Shown piece after piece: positions 7,833 to 16,037 of a DNA stretch of 64,000 bases. The first letter of the stretch is position 1; each line of letters starts with the position of its first letter. The DNA lies in contig CAUWCT010000002.1 in the NCBI GenBank assembly GCA_963557065.1, positions 31,016 through 95,015 on the forward strand. Direction: 5' to 3'. The stretch is from UMGS1370 sp963557065 (GTDB lineage Bacteria; Bacillota; Clostridia; Lachnospirales; Lachnospiraceae). The notes beneath the pieces were generated by a model that saw only the letters and a program-made list of their open reading frames with translations, did no database searches and was not told the DNA's origin. Made by a program: the position numbers and the translations under genes.

Positions 7833-8613
7833 TTATTTTAACTGGAGCGCCACCTCAATCAGATTATCTCCATCTGTACCTTTACAATGGCAACAGGCTT
7901 CCATATGACTGGGAGTATGAATATACTTTTCTAGTTTTTCTGAAAAATCCAATGTATCCGTAACTGGAAGATAATCTCCCGCTTTGGCTGAAAATCCCTG
8001 GACCTGTTCTGCTATTATACTGCGGGAACATCTTCCCAAAACTCCATTTTCTAAAGTCAGACAATTCCGAAACAGGCATTTTTGAAAACGTTTCTCAGCA
8101 TTTTCCTGTTCTACATTTTCGGATGCATGGAGATTCTTTTCCTTTCCAAGATCGTACCATTTGTCATCTTTTGATGCAAAATGGTAAAGTTCTGATTGAA
8201 TATTTTGCTCTTTTAACCAGGCCTGAACGCCTTGACTTTTATCTGCTGCTACCGGGTAATTGCTAATGCGTACGATAAATTTTTCATCTTGAAGGCACTG
8301 CCAGCTCGTACCCCCCCCCTGGTATAATTGTACCATTTGTTGCAATCAGACATTTCTTCACTGCTTTGCATTCTTTTACAAATTCCAAAATATCCCTTAG
8401 ATCTGAATACAGGAATGGTTCTCCGCCCTGAATTTGAAGCAGACGGATATCTGCATATTTTGTAATCGTTTTAAGCTTTTCTAAAATTTCACTGACAGCA
8501 TAACGCAACGTATGCTTTGGTGCAAAAGGTGCAAAATTACCACAGTCTTTGCAGGAAAGATTACATGCCTGCCCCACTGTTACTACCAGAAAATGAATAT
8601 ATGTCCGTTTCAT
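7833..8613 (-). pseudogene. Radical SAM protein split by a frameshift at a G9 tract (broken or phase variable)
   Basis: The N-terminal part (8613 to about 8320) reads MKRTYIHFLVVTVGQACNLS and carries the radical SAM cluster CNLSCKDC (Cys 17, 21, 24) and a GGEPF motif. After Pro 98 the frame enters nine Gs and stops 11 codons later. The continuing homology (TSWQCLQDEKFIVRISNYP to the end at 7833) lies in another frame. With eight Gs (or eleven) the two parts join into one product of about 259 residues with C-terminal cysteines (CLFRNC, GRCSRS, CCHCKG) that could bind auxiliary Fe-S clusters. The substrate is unknown. Both halves look otherwise intact, with no second lesion, which fits either a recent slip, reversible switching, or a sequencing error in the homopolymer. 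Confidence 0.82.
8311..8319 (-). repeat. G9 homopolymer tract inside the radical SAM gene
   Basis: Nine C on the plus strand, nine G in the coding strand. It falls exactly where the two halves of the radical SAM reading frame separate. Loss of one G restores the frame. Tracts of this length slip readily during replication. Confidence 0.95.
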
Positions 8614-8624
8614 GCAATTCTCCT

Positions 8625-9458
8625 CTATTCTTTACAAAATACAGCCGTTTCTGAAAAGAAATCTGTTACAAAAGAAAGTCCCTGCTTTTCTGCAAAATCT
8701 CTTACCGCATCCATAGCCTTTGGAAATGACAGGCTATAATAATCATGAACACAAATATAACCGCCTTTATTTAATCTCGGATAAAAATACTCCAAACCTG
8801 CTGTAATTGGTTTATACAAATCACAGTCAATATGTACAAATGCAAACCGATCTTCCAATCCGTCAAGAGACTCCGGGAAGTATCCCTCTTTTATGACACA
8901 GCATTCCGGATAAAACATCCGGGACAGGACTTCTTCTGCATTGGAACGGATATTATAAAAATCCAAAAGTTCTTTTGTCTTAGCTTGTGAAACATCTCTA
9001 TCCCTTGTGTCAAAGCCCTGAAAAGTGTCAAATAAATACAAGGTTCTCTCTGGATAATATAAATTGAGATATTTTGCAGTATCTCCAAAGTCCACCCCTA
9101 GTTCAGCAATCGCTCCCGGGATGGCTTTTCTCTGAATTTCATTGGCAAGACATTGGTGCAAAATATGTTTTTCATATTGATGTACATGTCTAAAATCTAA
9201 TACTTTTTCAAATGGTATACCCTTGTTGACATATTCTCTTAGCAGTCCGTTAAAATCCTCCACTGTAGAAAATATCATGTCTATATCTCCTGGATATTCA
9301 CTGATATCGCTATAACAGGGAAATGTCTTTTCTACTGACTTTTGCATTCTGCTGTCTCTTTCGATAAATCCCTCTATTTGAAAAATATGATCAATGCGCC
9401 GGACCAGTTTCATTCCCCGCACATCTGCACCATGTATCAAAATCTTTTGCTTATTCAT
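8625..9458 (-). CDS. TylF/MycF-type O-methyltransferase with N-terminal Rossmann-like domain
   Basis: 277 residues. The C-terminal two thirds match the macrocin O-methyltransferase (TylF) family: AIAELGVDFGDTAKYLNLYYP (SAM site, about 115-135), TLYLFDTFQGFDTRD, FVHIDCDLYKPITAGLEYFYPRLNKGGYICVHDYYS with the metal-binding acidic residues. Residues about 5-85 form a small separate domain beginning KILIHGADVRGMKLVRR, comparable to the N-termini of the neighbouring LicD and acetyltransferase proteins. The family methylates sugar hydroxyls in antibiotics and surface glycans; here O-methylation of a polymer sugar is the natural guess. It overlaps the upstream LicD gene by 8 bases. Confidence 0.85.
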   Translation of the reverse strand: MNKQKILIHGADVRGMKLVRRIDHIFQIEGFIERDSRMQKSVEKTFPCYSDISEYPGDIDMIFSTVEDFNGLLREYVNKGIPFEKVLDFRHVHQYEKHILHQCLANEIQRKAIPGAIAELGVDFGDTAKYLNLYYPERTLYLFDTFQGFDTRDRDVSQAKTKELLDFYNIRSNAEEVLSRMFYPECCVIKEGYFPESLDGLEDRFAFVHIDCDLYKPITAGLEYFYPRLNKGGYICVHDYYSLSFPKAMDAVRDFAEKQGLSFVTDFFSETAVFCKE

Positions 9459-10590
9459 GTTCCATTCTCCTCTCTGGGAATTTTAATTCTGTAAGTATAT
9501 GTGGGTATATTCTTTTTTCCTCTGGTGGAAGTTCCATATAATGCTCGCCAAACATTTGCCGCAGCATTGCGTCATAATGTTCCGGAGCATAAAAATGGCA
9601 TCCTTCAAAAGTCAGCAGCGTTCTTTTTCCAACCAGCTTTTTATCATATACCCGTTCTAAAAAAAGGTTGGGAGTATCCCAGATAAAATAGTGAAGCCAC
9701 TTCGATACAAACGGATTGCACAACTGCTCAAATCCAATTCCAAGAGAACGGAAAAATCTTCCAATCCATTTGGAAGCCCCCCTCTTATCATACCACCTGA
9801 ATTTTTCAGCCAAATGAAAGCAGGAAATCGACATACGTTCCTGAAGCTTATTAAACTTATTGGGATATGCGCAGACAAAATCAATAGGGAATGTATCAAT
9901 CATAATCATTGTCTTCTGACTATTTCCAAAGAGATGGCAAACGCTATCCCTTAATCCCAGATTCTTTCTTGATGGTAATTCCTGAATGGCATAAGTATCT
10001 CCAAGCTCTTTTTTTACGACTCGATAAAAACGGTTATAATCTTTCCGAAACATAGCTATATCGATATCATCGTCCCAAGGAATAAAACCTTTATGACGAA
10101 CTGCTCCTAAAAGTGTTCCGGAGGTAATATAATACGGAATCCCATATTGAACACAAACTCTATGAAAAAAGCAGAGCAGATCCAAAAGGCATTCTTTCAT
10201 TTGTATCCGCTCTTCTTCGCAAAGTTTGAGAGGTCTAGGTATTATTCCGGTGTCACAATAGGCATAAAAATCCGGCGACAGAATATTGCTCTCTGGTATA
10301 CCAAAGAGCAACAGTTTTGCTTCTATTTGAGGATAATTATATGCAGAATTGATTAAATAGAACGCCCCTTCTGTCCCATATTCATTCAATAAACTATCTA
10401 ATGATTTTACTGGAAGTCCACCTACTTTACTCCCGATTTTGTCAGGATTTCCATCACAAAATGCGTAGGGTTCTATTTCAAGCGCTCTAAGTTCCTTCAG
10501 CATTCTGCGCCCGTATTCTCCCGCTGGATACAAAATCAATGGTTTTTCAGTCAGGCGAGGATGTTTTCGGTAACGCATTTTTGAACTCAT
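9451..10590 (-). CDS. LicD-type phosphotransferase with N-terminal Rossmann-like domain (third LicD of the operon)
   Basis: 379 residues in two parts. Residues about 15-110 are a small Rossmann-like module (LILYPAGEYGRRMLKELRAL, then CDGNPDKIGSKVGGLPV). From about 130 on it is a LicD domain with the core GTLLGAVRHKGFIPWDDDID at about 158-177; the acidic WDDDxD binds metal. LicD proteins transfer phosphocholine, or other phosphate- or phosphonate-linked groups, from a nucleotide carrier onto glycans, and belong to a nucleotidyltransferase-like fold. It overlaps its neighbours by 4 and 8 bases. With a phosphonate pathway upstream, transfer of a phosphonate head group is the leading hypothesis. 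Confidence 0.87.
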   Translation of the reverse strand: MSSKMRYRKHPRLTEKPLILYPAGEYGRRMLKELRALEIEPYAFCDGNPDKIGSKVGGLPVKSLDSLLNEYGTEGAFYLINSAYNYPQIEAKLLLFGIPESNILSPDFYAYCDTGIIPRPLKLCEEERIQMKECLLDLLCFFHRVCVQYGIPYYITSGTLLGAVRHKGFIPWDDDIDIAMFRKDYNRFYRVVKKELGDTYAIQELPSRKNLGLRDSVCHLFGNSQKTMIMIDTFPIDFVCAYPNKFNKLQERMSISCFHLAEKFRWYDKRGASKWIGRFFRSLGIGFEQLCNPFVSKWLHYFIWDTPNLFLERVYDKKLVGKRTLLTFEGCHFYAPEHYDAMLRQMFGEHYMELPPEEKRIYPHILTELKFPERRMEHE

Positions 10591-11471
10591 GTTCTGCAGT
10601 CCTCCTTCAATTTTTCATCCACCTGAATCTCAGAAATGGGAAGAAGTTCACAACCAGATAAACTTACCGGAGGAAATTTTACTGGTTTTAGATAGTCCCC
10701 ATACATCCGCCTTAAAGGAAACTTACTATCTGCAAATCCAGCTAATGAATATCCCTCAAATTCGTAGTCTTCCAAATGTTCCAGCCATTCAGAACGGTAT
10801 CTCCAATATCCGCTGTTTCCCTGAGAAGTCACTACCGGAACAGCCAGACACCTCAAATACTTTGTAGGCTTACGGTTCAAATATGCAGTGAATTTTTTGA
10901 ACCCTCTGTTTAGCGTAGATAGAGGTATAAATGACAGAATTTTATAGAAAAAGCGGTATACATAGTTGGGTTCTGTCCGTTTTCCCACCTCAGACCAATA
11001 CGCTTTTCGGAAGAGAAAACAAAGCAGATTACAGATCCACTGCCCTGTTCTGTTGTCAGGGATATAATCAACTGGCATAACATCAATGTATACTCCCTGC
11101 TCATAAGGAAGATGTTCCGTATTTGGACGGACAAACGATGTCCCCTTTCTCCTCAGTTTTCCATATCCCCATCTGTAACTTTCTGTTAGTTCCCGATCCT
11201 GAAAGTAAAAACGTTCTTTATCCAAATCTCTTTCCAAAGCCTTAACAAATGCATCATAATCGGAGCGAAGAAGCGCAACGTCAGCATCATCATCCCAGGG
11301 AACAAATCCCTTATGCCTTACTGCTCCTAAAAGAGTTCCTCCTATCATGGTATATCGAATACCATTTTTTCTGCAAATACGGTCAAATTCGATGAGCAGT
11401 TCCAACTCCGTTAACTGAAGGATACGAAGTTCTTTTCCAGCTAATGGTTCTATAGACTTTACATCACTCAT
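10587..11471 (-). CDS. LicD-type phosphotransferase (second LicD of the operon)
   Basis: 294 residues, a compact single LicD domain with GGTLLGAVRHKGFVPWDDDA at about 44-63 and a helical N-terminus (LRILQLTELELLIEFDRICR) that packs in front of it in the family. It lacks the extra N-terminal module of its downstream neighbour and is closest in design to the upstream LicD. The overlaps (8 bases upstream, 4 downstream) show translational coupling. Three tandem LicD genes with the same core but differing C-terminal halves suggest different acceptors or positions on one polymer. Confidence 0.87.
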   Translation of the reverse strand: MSDVKSIEPLAGKELRILQLTELELLIEFDRICRKNGIRYTMIGGTLLGAVRHKGFVPWDDDADVALLRSDYDAFVKALERDLDKERFYFQDRELTESYRWGYGKLRRKGTSFVRPNTEHLPYEQGVYIDVMPVDYIPDNRTGQWICNLLCFLFRKAYWSEVGKRTEPNYVYRFFYKILSFIPLSTLNRGFKKFTAYLNRKPTKYLRCLAVPVVTSQGNSGYWRYRSEWLEHLEDYEFEGYSLAGFADSKFPLRRMYGDYLKPVKFPPVSLSGCELLPISEIQVDEKLKEDCRT

Positions 11472-12483
11472 CTAAGGCCTCCTTTGTAACAAAGAATTTT
11501 TCTGTACACCAATCCATCTCCTGAAATACATTGCCAAAGTCAATCTTTGAAGCAGGAGCAACTGCATAGCGAAGTTCTCTGGGAGGCATTTTCATATACT
11601 GCGTTCCATACTCATAGGAAAGATACCAATCCGTATCCTTGATAGTCTGAAAAGGAAATCCCTCAAACAGAATCTCTGTTCTTTGAGACAATTTTTCAGG
11701 ATTCCATCCAAGGCTTGGCACTTTCCAATCTGAAGCATAAGCAAACTGCCTGATACCTAATCCACCATATTTTTCTGTATCATTATATCTTCTTGCGGTT
11801 TTTTCCAGCAATGCAGCCATTTTTCTTCCAGGAAGCATAGAAAGCAACCAGTATCCCATTCGCAAAGGAAAAGTATTCGCCTGATATCTACCTACCTTTG
11901 AGTAAGTTGCTTTTCGACAGAATGTACACAGTCTTGCCTGTCTTACCAATGGCCTCATAGCTCTGGAATGCCAGAACTTTTCTGGAAGCACATAACGAAA
12001 CATATGATTTTTTATTGGAACCTTTTTAACCTGATGAAGGATTTCTTTACTCAAATCTTTATCTATAGGCAGATAATCATAAGGAAAAACATCAATAGAA
12101 ATCCCTGTTTGATATTTCATCCGTTCCTGTCCGGATCGGATATATTCAGTACCAAGTCTCCTGATTTTTCCATAATTCCACAAATAATGGGGATCCGATT
12201 TCCATGTCTGAAGAAAATATTTGGAACTGTCTGCCTCCCTGGCAAATATCGTACAGAATTTTTCATAATCTTCGCGGAAAAAGCCTACATCCACATCATC
12301 ATCCCAGGGAATAAAGCCTCCATGACGCACTGCCCCTAAAAGAGTTCCTCCGCATAAAAAATAATCAATCTGATGTTTTCGGCAGATTCTGTCCAATTCC
12401 AGCAGAATATCCAGTTCTACGAGCTGAAGTTTTCTAAACTGTTTTGGAGTCAGAGCTATTGCCCCTGAAGGCTGTTTTGCCAT
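11464..12483 (-). CDS. LicD-type phosphotransferase (first LicD of the operon)
   Basis: 339 residues. The LicD core GGTLLGAVRHGGFIPWDDDV lies at about 45-64, after a family-typical helical N-terminus (LTPKQFRKLQLVELDILLEL). The C-terminal half contains a Lys/Arg/Tyr-rich region and the family-like end WYLSYEYGTQYMKMPPRE, where a pattern of YGDYMKLPP type is usual. The start has a good GGAAGGA-type ribosome site in the 49-base gap after the dehydrogenase gene, the widest gap in this part of the operon. Expected at the inner face of the membrane, acting on lipid-linked oligosaccharide. Confidence 0.87.
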   Translation of the reverse strand: MAKQPSGAIALTPKQFRKLQLVELDILLELDRICRKHQIDYFLCGGTLLGAVRHGGFIPWDDDVDVGFFREDYEKFCTIFAREADSSKYFLQTWKSDPHYLWNYGKIRRLGTEYIRSGQERMKYQTGISIDVFPYDYLPIDKDLSKEILHQVKKVPIKNHMFRYVLPEKFWHSRAMRPLVRQARLCTFCRKATYSKVGRYQANTFPLRMGYWLLSMLPGRKMAALLEKTARRYNDTEKYGGLGIRQFAYASDWKVPSLGWNPEKLSQRTEILFEGFPFQTIKDTDWYLSYEYGTQYMKMPPRELRYAVAPASKIDFGNVFQEMDWCTEKFFVTKEALDE

Positions 12484-12532
12484 ATTGTCCTTCCTTTCTT
12501 ACTATCAACTATAAAAGCAGAAACCTTTTCTA

Positions 12533-13618
12533 TTATCTGTTTCCCAACGTTTCTGCCAGTTTTTGCGAAAACTTCTCACAGTCTTCTAAAGCAAGGGTCT
12601 TTGGATAATCAATTCCAAAAACAGATTTCATTTTTGTAATGACTTCATCTGTAAAATGAATTCCATTTTGATCCAGTTTGTCTATTCCATCACAGCGAAG
12701 GCTGCCTTCATTTACCTGCTCCATCTCTTCTGCAGAAAAATGAGTTTCATCAATTTCCATCTGACCATTGGCAAAAATCAATGGATAGCCGCCAATTTTT
12801 CCAAAAGGTCCAGGAGCATGGATCTTCTGCTTTTTCCCACTTCTATCCAGTATAAGACGAATCAACATTACCACATCCGAAGCAATCATAATATTTCTTT
12901 CCGGACCTGAAGCCGTAGGAACTGCACAAAGCTTCCAGATCTCTTCCGCTTTGATACTATTATTTCCCTCAATGTGAAGAAGGCAGGGAGAGCCCTTTGC
13001 CGATCCTTCTTTTGAAATATAGGTATTTGCATAATGAGAACCAACAAATGTAATATCACACTGACTGGCCGGATGGCCGCTTAATTTTTCGTAGGCTCTT
13101 GCAATTCTTGGAATCAGGTGGTTTAAATTTCCAGCGCTGGTATATGGCGCCAATCCATGGGCAGCTAACAGAGGAGACACTGCATCTCCGTAGCTTGTAT
13201 TAATCACAGGGACCGAAACCCCTGACCTCTTTACTGCTCTCATCAGCTTTTCCACCAAAACCACTGCAAGAGGAGTCCAAACTCCATAACCAATCTGGTT
13301 GGGATAAGAAAATTCTCCATATTTAAAGCCTTTCATATACCGTCCTGTATAGGCAATAACATTTGGGGCTTCCTCGCTAATCAGAGCACTTAAATTTTCT
13401 ACCTGATTTATATCACAGGAACGGTAGCGGACTTTGGGATAATTCCCAAAAATTCCAGCAGAAACCAAGGTAAGGTTAATTCGCTTCTCTGCTTCTTCCT
13501 CGCTTGTTCTGGAAACAACAACAAACTCGCAGCCAGAAAGTTCAGGGAGTCTTGTCAACATATCCAATACATATTTTCCTGTACTTCCATATCCAATAAT
13601 CATTACTTTCTGATCCAT
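12533..13618 (-). CDS. NAD(P)-binding Rossmann protein, saccharopine-dehydrogenase-like
   Basis: 361 residues. The N-terminus VMIIGYGSTGKYVLDML has the GxGxxG-type dinucleotide loop, and the first domain continues as a Rossmann fold (FVVVSRT, RYRSCDINQVENL, PNVIAYTGRY). The remainder resembles no well-characterised enzyme I can name with confidence; the overall layout is that of saccharopine/opine dehydrogenase-like proteins. It overlaps the nucleotidyltransferase gene by 16 bases. In this operon it could reduce or oxidise a pathway intermediate, for instance the aldehyde made from phosphonopyruvate, but that is speculation; a sugar oxidoreductase is equally possible. Confidence 0.6.
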   Translation of the reverse strand: MDQKVMIIGYGSTGKYVLDMLTRLPELSGCEFVVVSRTSEEEAEKRINLTLVSAGIFGNYPKVRYRSCDINQVENLSALISEEAPNVIAYTGRYMKGFKYGEFSYPNQIGYGVWTPLAVVLVEKLMRAVKRSGVSVPVINTSYGDAVSPLLAAHGLAPYTSAGNLNHLIPRIARAYEKLSGHPASQCDITFVGSHYANTYISKEGSAKGSPCLLHIEGNNSIKAEEIWKLCAVPTASGPERNIMIASDVVMLIRLILDRSGKKQKIHAPGPFGKIGGYPLIFANGQMEIDETHFSAEEMEQVNEGSLRCDGIDKLDQNGIHFTDEVITKMKSVFGIDYPKTLALEDCEKFSQKLAETLGNR

Positions 13619-14385
13619 TCTGCTAATCCTGCCTTTCTTAAATCTTCCTGAGTATTAAGGTTAATCCACTGGTCCGGCCATTTTGAGAAAACCGGTTCCA
13701 GTTCTGGATTTATCCGGTTAATGGAATAGACACCAGAATGCAGCATAGGCTCTGAACTTTTATCTGCAGCAATTTTATACGTACAGAGTTCTTTTTTCAG
13801 TTTCTCTAATATCGAACCCGAAAAACTCCAAAGCTGCATACTCTCTCCCAAAATCTCTTCGTTGCTGTCAATCTGAATATCTCCATGATGGAGTGTGTCA
13901 TACTCGTAACGCACAATTTTCTTTTTACAGCCTACGGCAATTACGCTTCTCTTACTGTCTACATAGGATTTTTCTCTCACCAGAGAAGCCGCTGGGCCAT
14001 TCACACAAAAAAGCTGCTGAATAGACTCTCTGTAAAGCAGAGAATCTCCTTCAGCAATTATCACCCTGCTGGCATTTTTTGTAACAGCAGATTCCATTCC
14101 GCAGGCCAGAGAATAGTTGCATCCATGTTTATCATAACAAGAATTATAGACAAGATGAACTCGTCCACTTTTTATAAATTCTGAAAGCGCCGTTCTCACA
14201 GATTCACTGGCATACCCTGTGACTGCTACTACTTCATCAGCCCCTGCGTCTAAAAGAGCGGATACTCCATATTGGACAGCCGATGTTTCCCGGATTGGAA
14301 CTGCACACTTATTTTGTTTTTCTGCAAGACCAAGTCTGCTTCCAAGTCCTGCACAAAGAATTATGGCTGCTGTTTGATAATCCAT
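13603..14385 (-). CDS. Nucleotidyltransferase (MobA/LicC-like NTP transferase)
   Basis: 260 residues, a single NTP-transferase domain. The signature AAIILCAGLGSRLG (about 6-19) followed by NKCAVPI is the G-x-G-x-R...K motif that binds the nucleotide, and EGDSLLYRE provides the metal-binding Asp. The nearest functional analogues are LicC-type CTP:phosphocholine cytidylyltransferases. This is the second nucleotide-activating domain of the operon besides the one fused to PEP mutase, so two different head groups may be activated, or a sugar-1-phosphate may be its substrate. Overlaps of 25 bases upstream and 16 downstream couple it to the epimerase and dehydrogenase genes. Confidence 0.8.
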   Translation of the reverse strand: MDYQTAAIILCAGLGSRLGLAEKQNKCAVPIRETSAVQYGVSALLDAGADEVVAVTGYASESVRTALSEFIKSGRVHLVYNSCYDKHGCNYSLACGMESAVTKNASRVIIAEGDSLLYRESIQQLFCVNGPAASLVREKSYVDSKRSVIAVGCKKKIVRYEYDTLHHGDIQIDSNEEILGESMQLWSFSGSILEKLKKELCTYKIAADKSSEPMLHSGVYSINRINPELEPVFSKWPDQWINLNTQEDLRKAGLAEWIRK

Positions 14386-15320
14386 TTCAGCGTCCTCCTG
14401 ATGCCCTCCTGAAGCATAACCTTGGGGGCATAACCCAAATGTTCGCCTGCCCTGGAAATATCAAGAACTCTTCTTGTAGGGTCTCCTGCTCTGGAGATGT
14501 CAAATATGGGAGTGTGATGATAAGATATGCCCAGTTCTTTTGCTGCCTCAACTGCTGTCTCATACAGTTCCAGAATCGTTACTTCTTCAGGATTCCCCAC
14601 ATTATAACTCAACCCGCTTTCCATATGCAGCATGGCCAGACGGGTAGCGACAGCGCCATCTCCCATATATAGAAACGACCGGGCAATAGTTCCGGCATTC
14701 ACATTTAAATGACAGGGCTTATCCTGAACAATACAATTTAAAATATAAGGAATAACATGGTTATCATCAATATCATAAGGCCCATACACATTGGCGTAGC
14801 GGATATGGCAGACTTTAATCTCATCTTTATGATGGTTAAACAAATACTCTGTCATGATCTTTCCATGAGCATAAGACCATCTTGTAGAATCCTCAACAGA
14901 ATCATATATCGATTTTGTGGTCTCTTTTGTAGGAAAATCTTCAGCATGTCCATAGATTTCAGAACTGGATGCATTAATAAAACGGGGAATCTTATGCTTC
15001 AATGCCCATAAAAAAATCTCATAAGCGCCCTGGCAGTTCACTTCATAAGTCAGGCAAGGTTCTTCATAAAAATATCTGGTGGGAACAATGGCTGCCAGAT
15101 GATAGATTCCGTCAAAAGCTGTATCTGATTCCTGTTTTATATAATCGCGAAAATCACATTCATAAAAAGTAAAACGCTCATGTCCCATTATATCTTCAAT
15201 ATTTTCCTTTGTTCCCCGGAAAAAATTGTCTACTCCTACTACAGTATCGCCCTGCTCTAAACACTGGCGAACCAGATAAGAGCCTGTAAGACCTGCTACT
15301 CCTGTTATCAAAACACGCAT
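14361..15320 (-). CDS. NAD-dependent sugar-nucleotide epimerase/dehydratase
   Basis: 319 residues, extended short-chain dehydrogenase family. It has the NAD loop VLITGVAGLTGSYLVRQ (TGxxGxxG), GVDNFFRGTKENIED as in UDP-glucose 4-epimerases, the catalytic Ser region NASSSEIYG and Tyr-x3-Lys as YAHGK. Downstream it reads RYANVYGPYD, again an epimerase signature. It probably makes a nucleotide sugar for the polymer (4-epimerase or related dehydratase); the exact substrate cannot be told from sequence. 21 bases follow the phosphoesterase gene and the 3' end overlaps the next gene by 25 bases. Confidence 0.85.
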   Translation of the reverse strand: MRVLITGVAGLTGSYLVRQCLEQGDTVVGVDNFFRGTKENIEDIMGHERFTFYECDFRDYIKQESDTAFDGIYHLAAIVPTRYFYEEPCLTYEVNCQGAYEIFLWALKHKIPRFINASSSEIYGHAEDFPTKETTKSIYDSVEDSTRWSYAHGKIMTEYLFNHHKDEIKVCHIRYANVYGPYDIDDNHVIPYILNCIVQDKPCHLNVNAGTIARSFLYMGDGAVATRLAMLHMESGLSYNVGNPEEVTILELYETAVEAAKELGISYHHTPIFDISRAGDPTRRVLDISRAGEHLGYAPKVMLQEGIRRTLKWIIKQQP

Positions 15321-15341
15321 TTTAATGCCTCCTTATTAATT

Positions 15342-16037
15342 TTATATTCCCTGATATAAACGCCGCCACAAATATTCAGGCAGCCCAGCTTCTTTGATTG
15401 CCAAAGCTGCCTGATCAATATCATACTTTACCCGTCGAAATATAACTGATTCCCCATCTAAAATAGCATAGGATGCTTCTGGAAAACCATCCCGCGGCTG
15501 TCCTACACTGCCTGGGTTTATAATTCTTCTGCCATTTTTAGCAAGCAGAAAACTTTTATGAGAATGTCCGGCAAGAAGAAGACGGATATCTCTCTTTTCC
15601 ATATCGAAAAAAATCTCATCTGCATGGACTTCCGGAAGAAATTTTCCCCAGTAAGGGTCCGAGACTGTTCCATGCACCAGCATGGTTTTTTGTTTTTCCA
15701 GATATATCATCGGATATTCTGCAATATGTTTCAGCCACAAAAACTCATCTGGATTTTTTTCAACTAATGCTTTTGTATAAGAAAAAGCCTGTTTTCCATG
15801 GGGAGTCTGACTGCTTCTAACAGAAGGCAAATATAAACATGCATCATGGTTGCCCGCAATCGCATATTCTGGTTCCAGCTGTTCCAATACTTTTACAGTC
15901 TCTCTGGAAGAAACTCCATAGTCCACATAATCTCCCAGCAGCCAGAACCGATCTGCATGCTGCCTGGTACAATCTTCTAAAACTGCTAAAAGAGCAGGAA
16001 GATTTCCATGTATATCCGATAAAACTGCTATTTTCAT
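15342..16037 (-). CDS. Calcineurin-like metallophosphoesterase (YfcE/MJ0936 type)
   Basis: 231 residues with all the metal-binding blocks in order: LSDIHGN (6-12), LGDYVDYG, GNHD, LVHG and GHSHKSF. The compact form is that of the YfcE/MJ0936 phosphodiesterases. Its start overlaps the phosphonopyruvate decarboxylase stop by 4 bases, so it is a pathway member and not a passenger. Possible roles are removal of phosphate from a sugar phosphate, or cleavage or proofreading of a nucleotide-activated head group; no substrate can be assigned. Confidence 0.83.
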   Translation of the reverse strand: MKIAVLSDIHGNLPALLAVLEDCTRQHADRFWLLGDYVDYGVSSRETVKVLEQLEPEYAIAGNHDACLYLPSVRSSQTPHGKQAFSYTKALVEKNPDEFLWLKHIAEYPMIYLEKQKTMLVHGTVSDPYWGKFLPEVHADEIFFDMEKRDIRLLLAGHSHKSFLLAKNGRRIINPGSVGQPRDGFPEASYAILDGESVIFRRVKYDIDQAALAIKEAGLPEYLWRRLYQGI

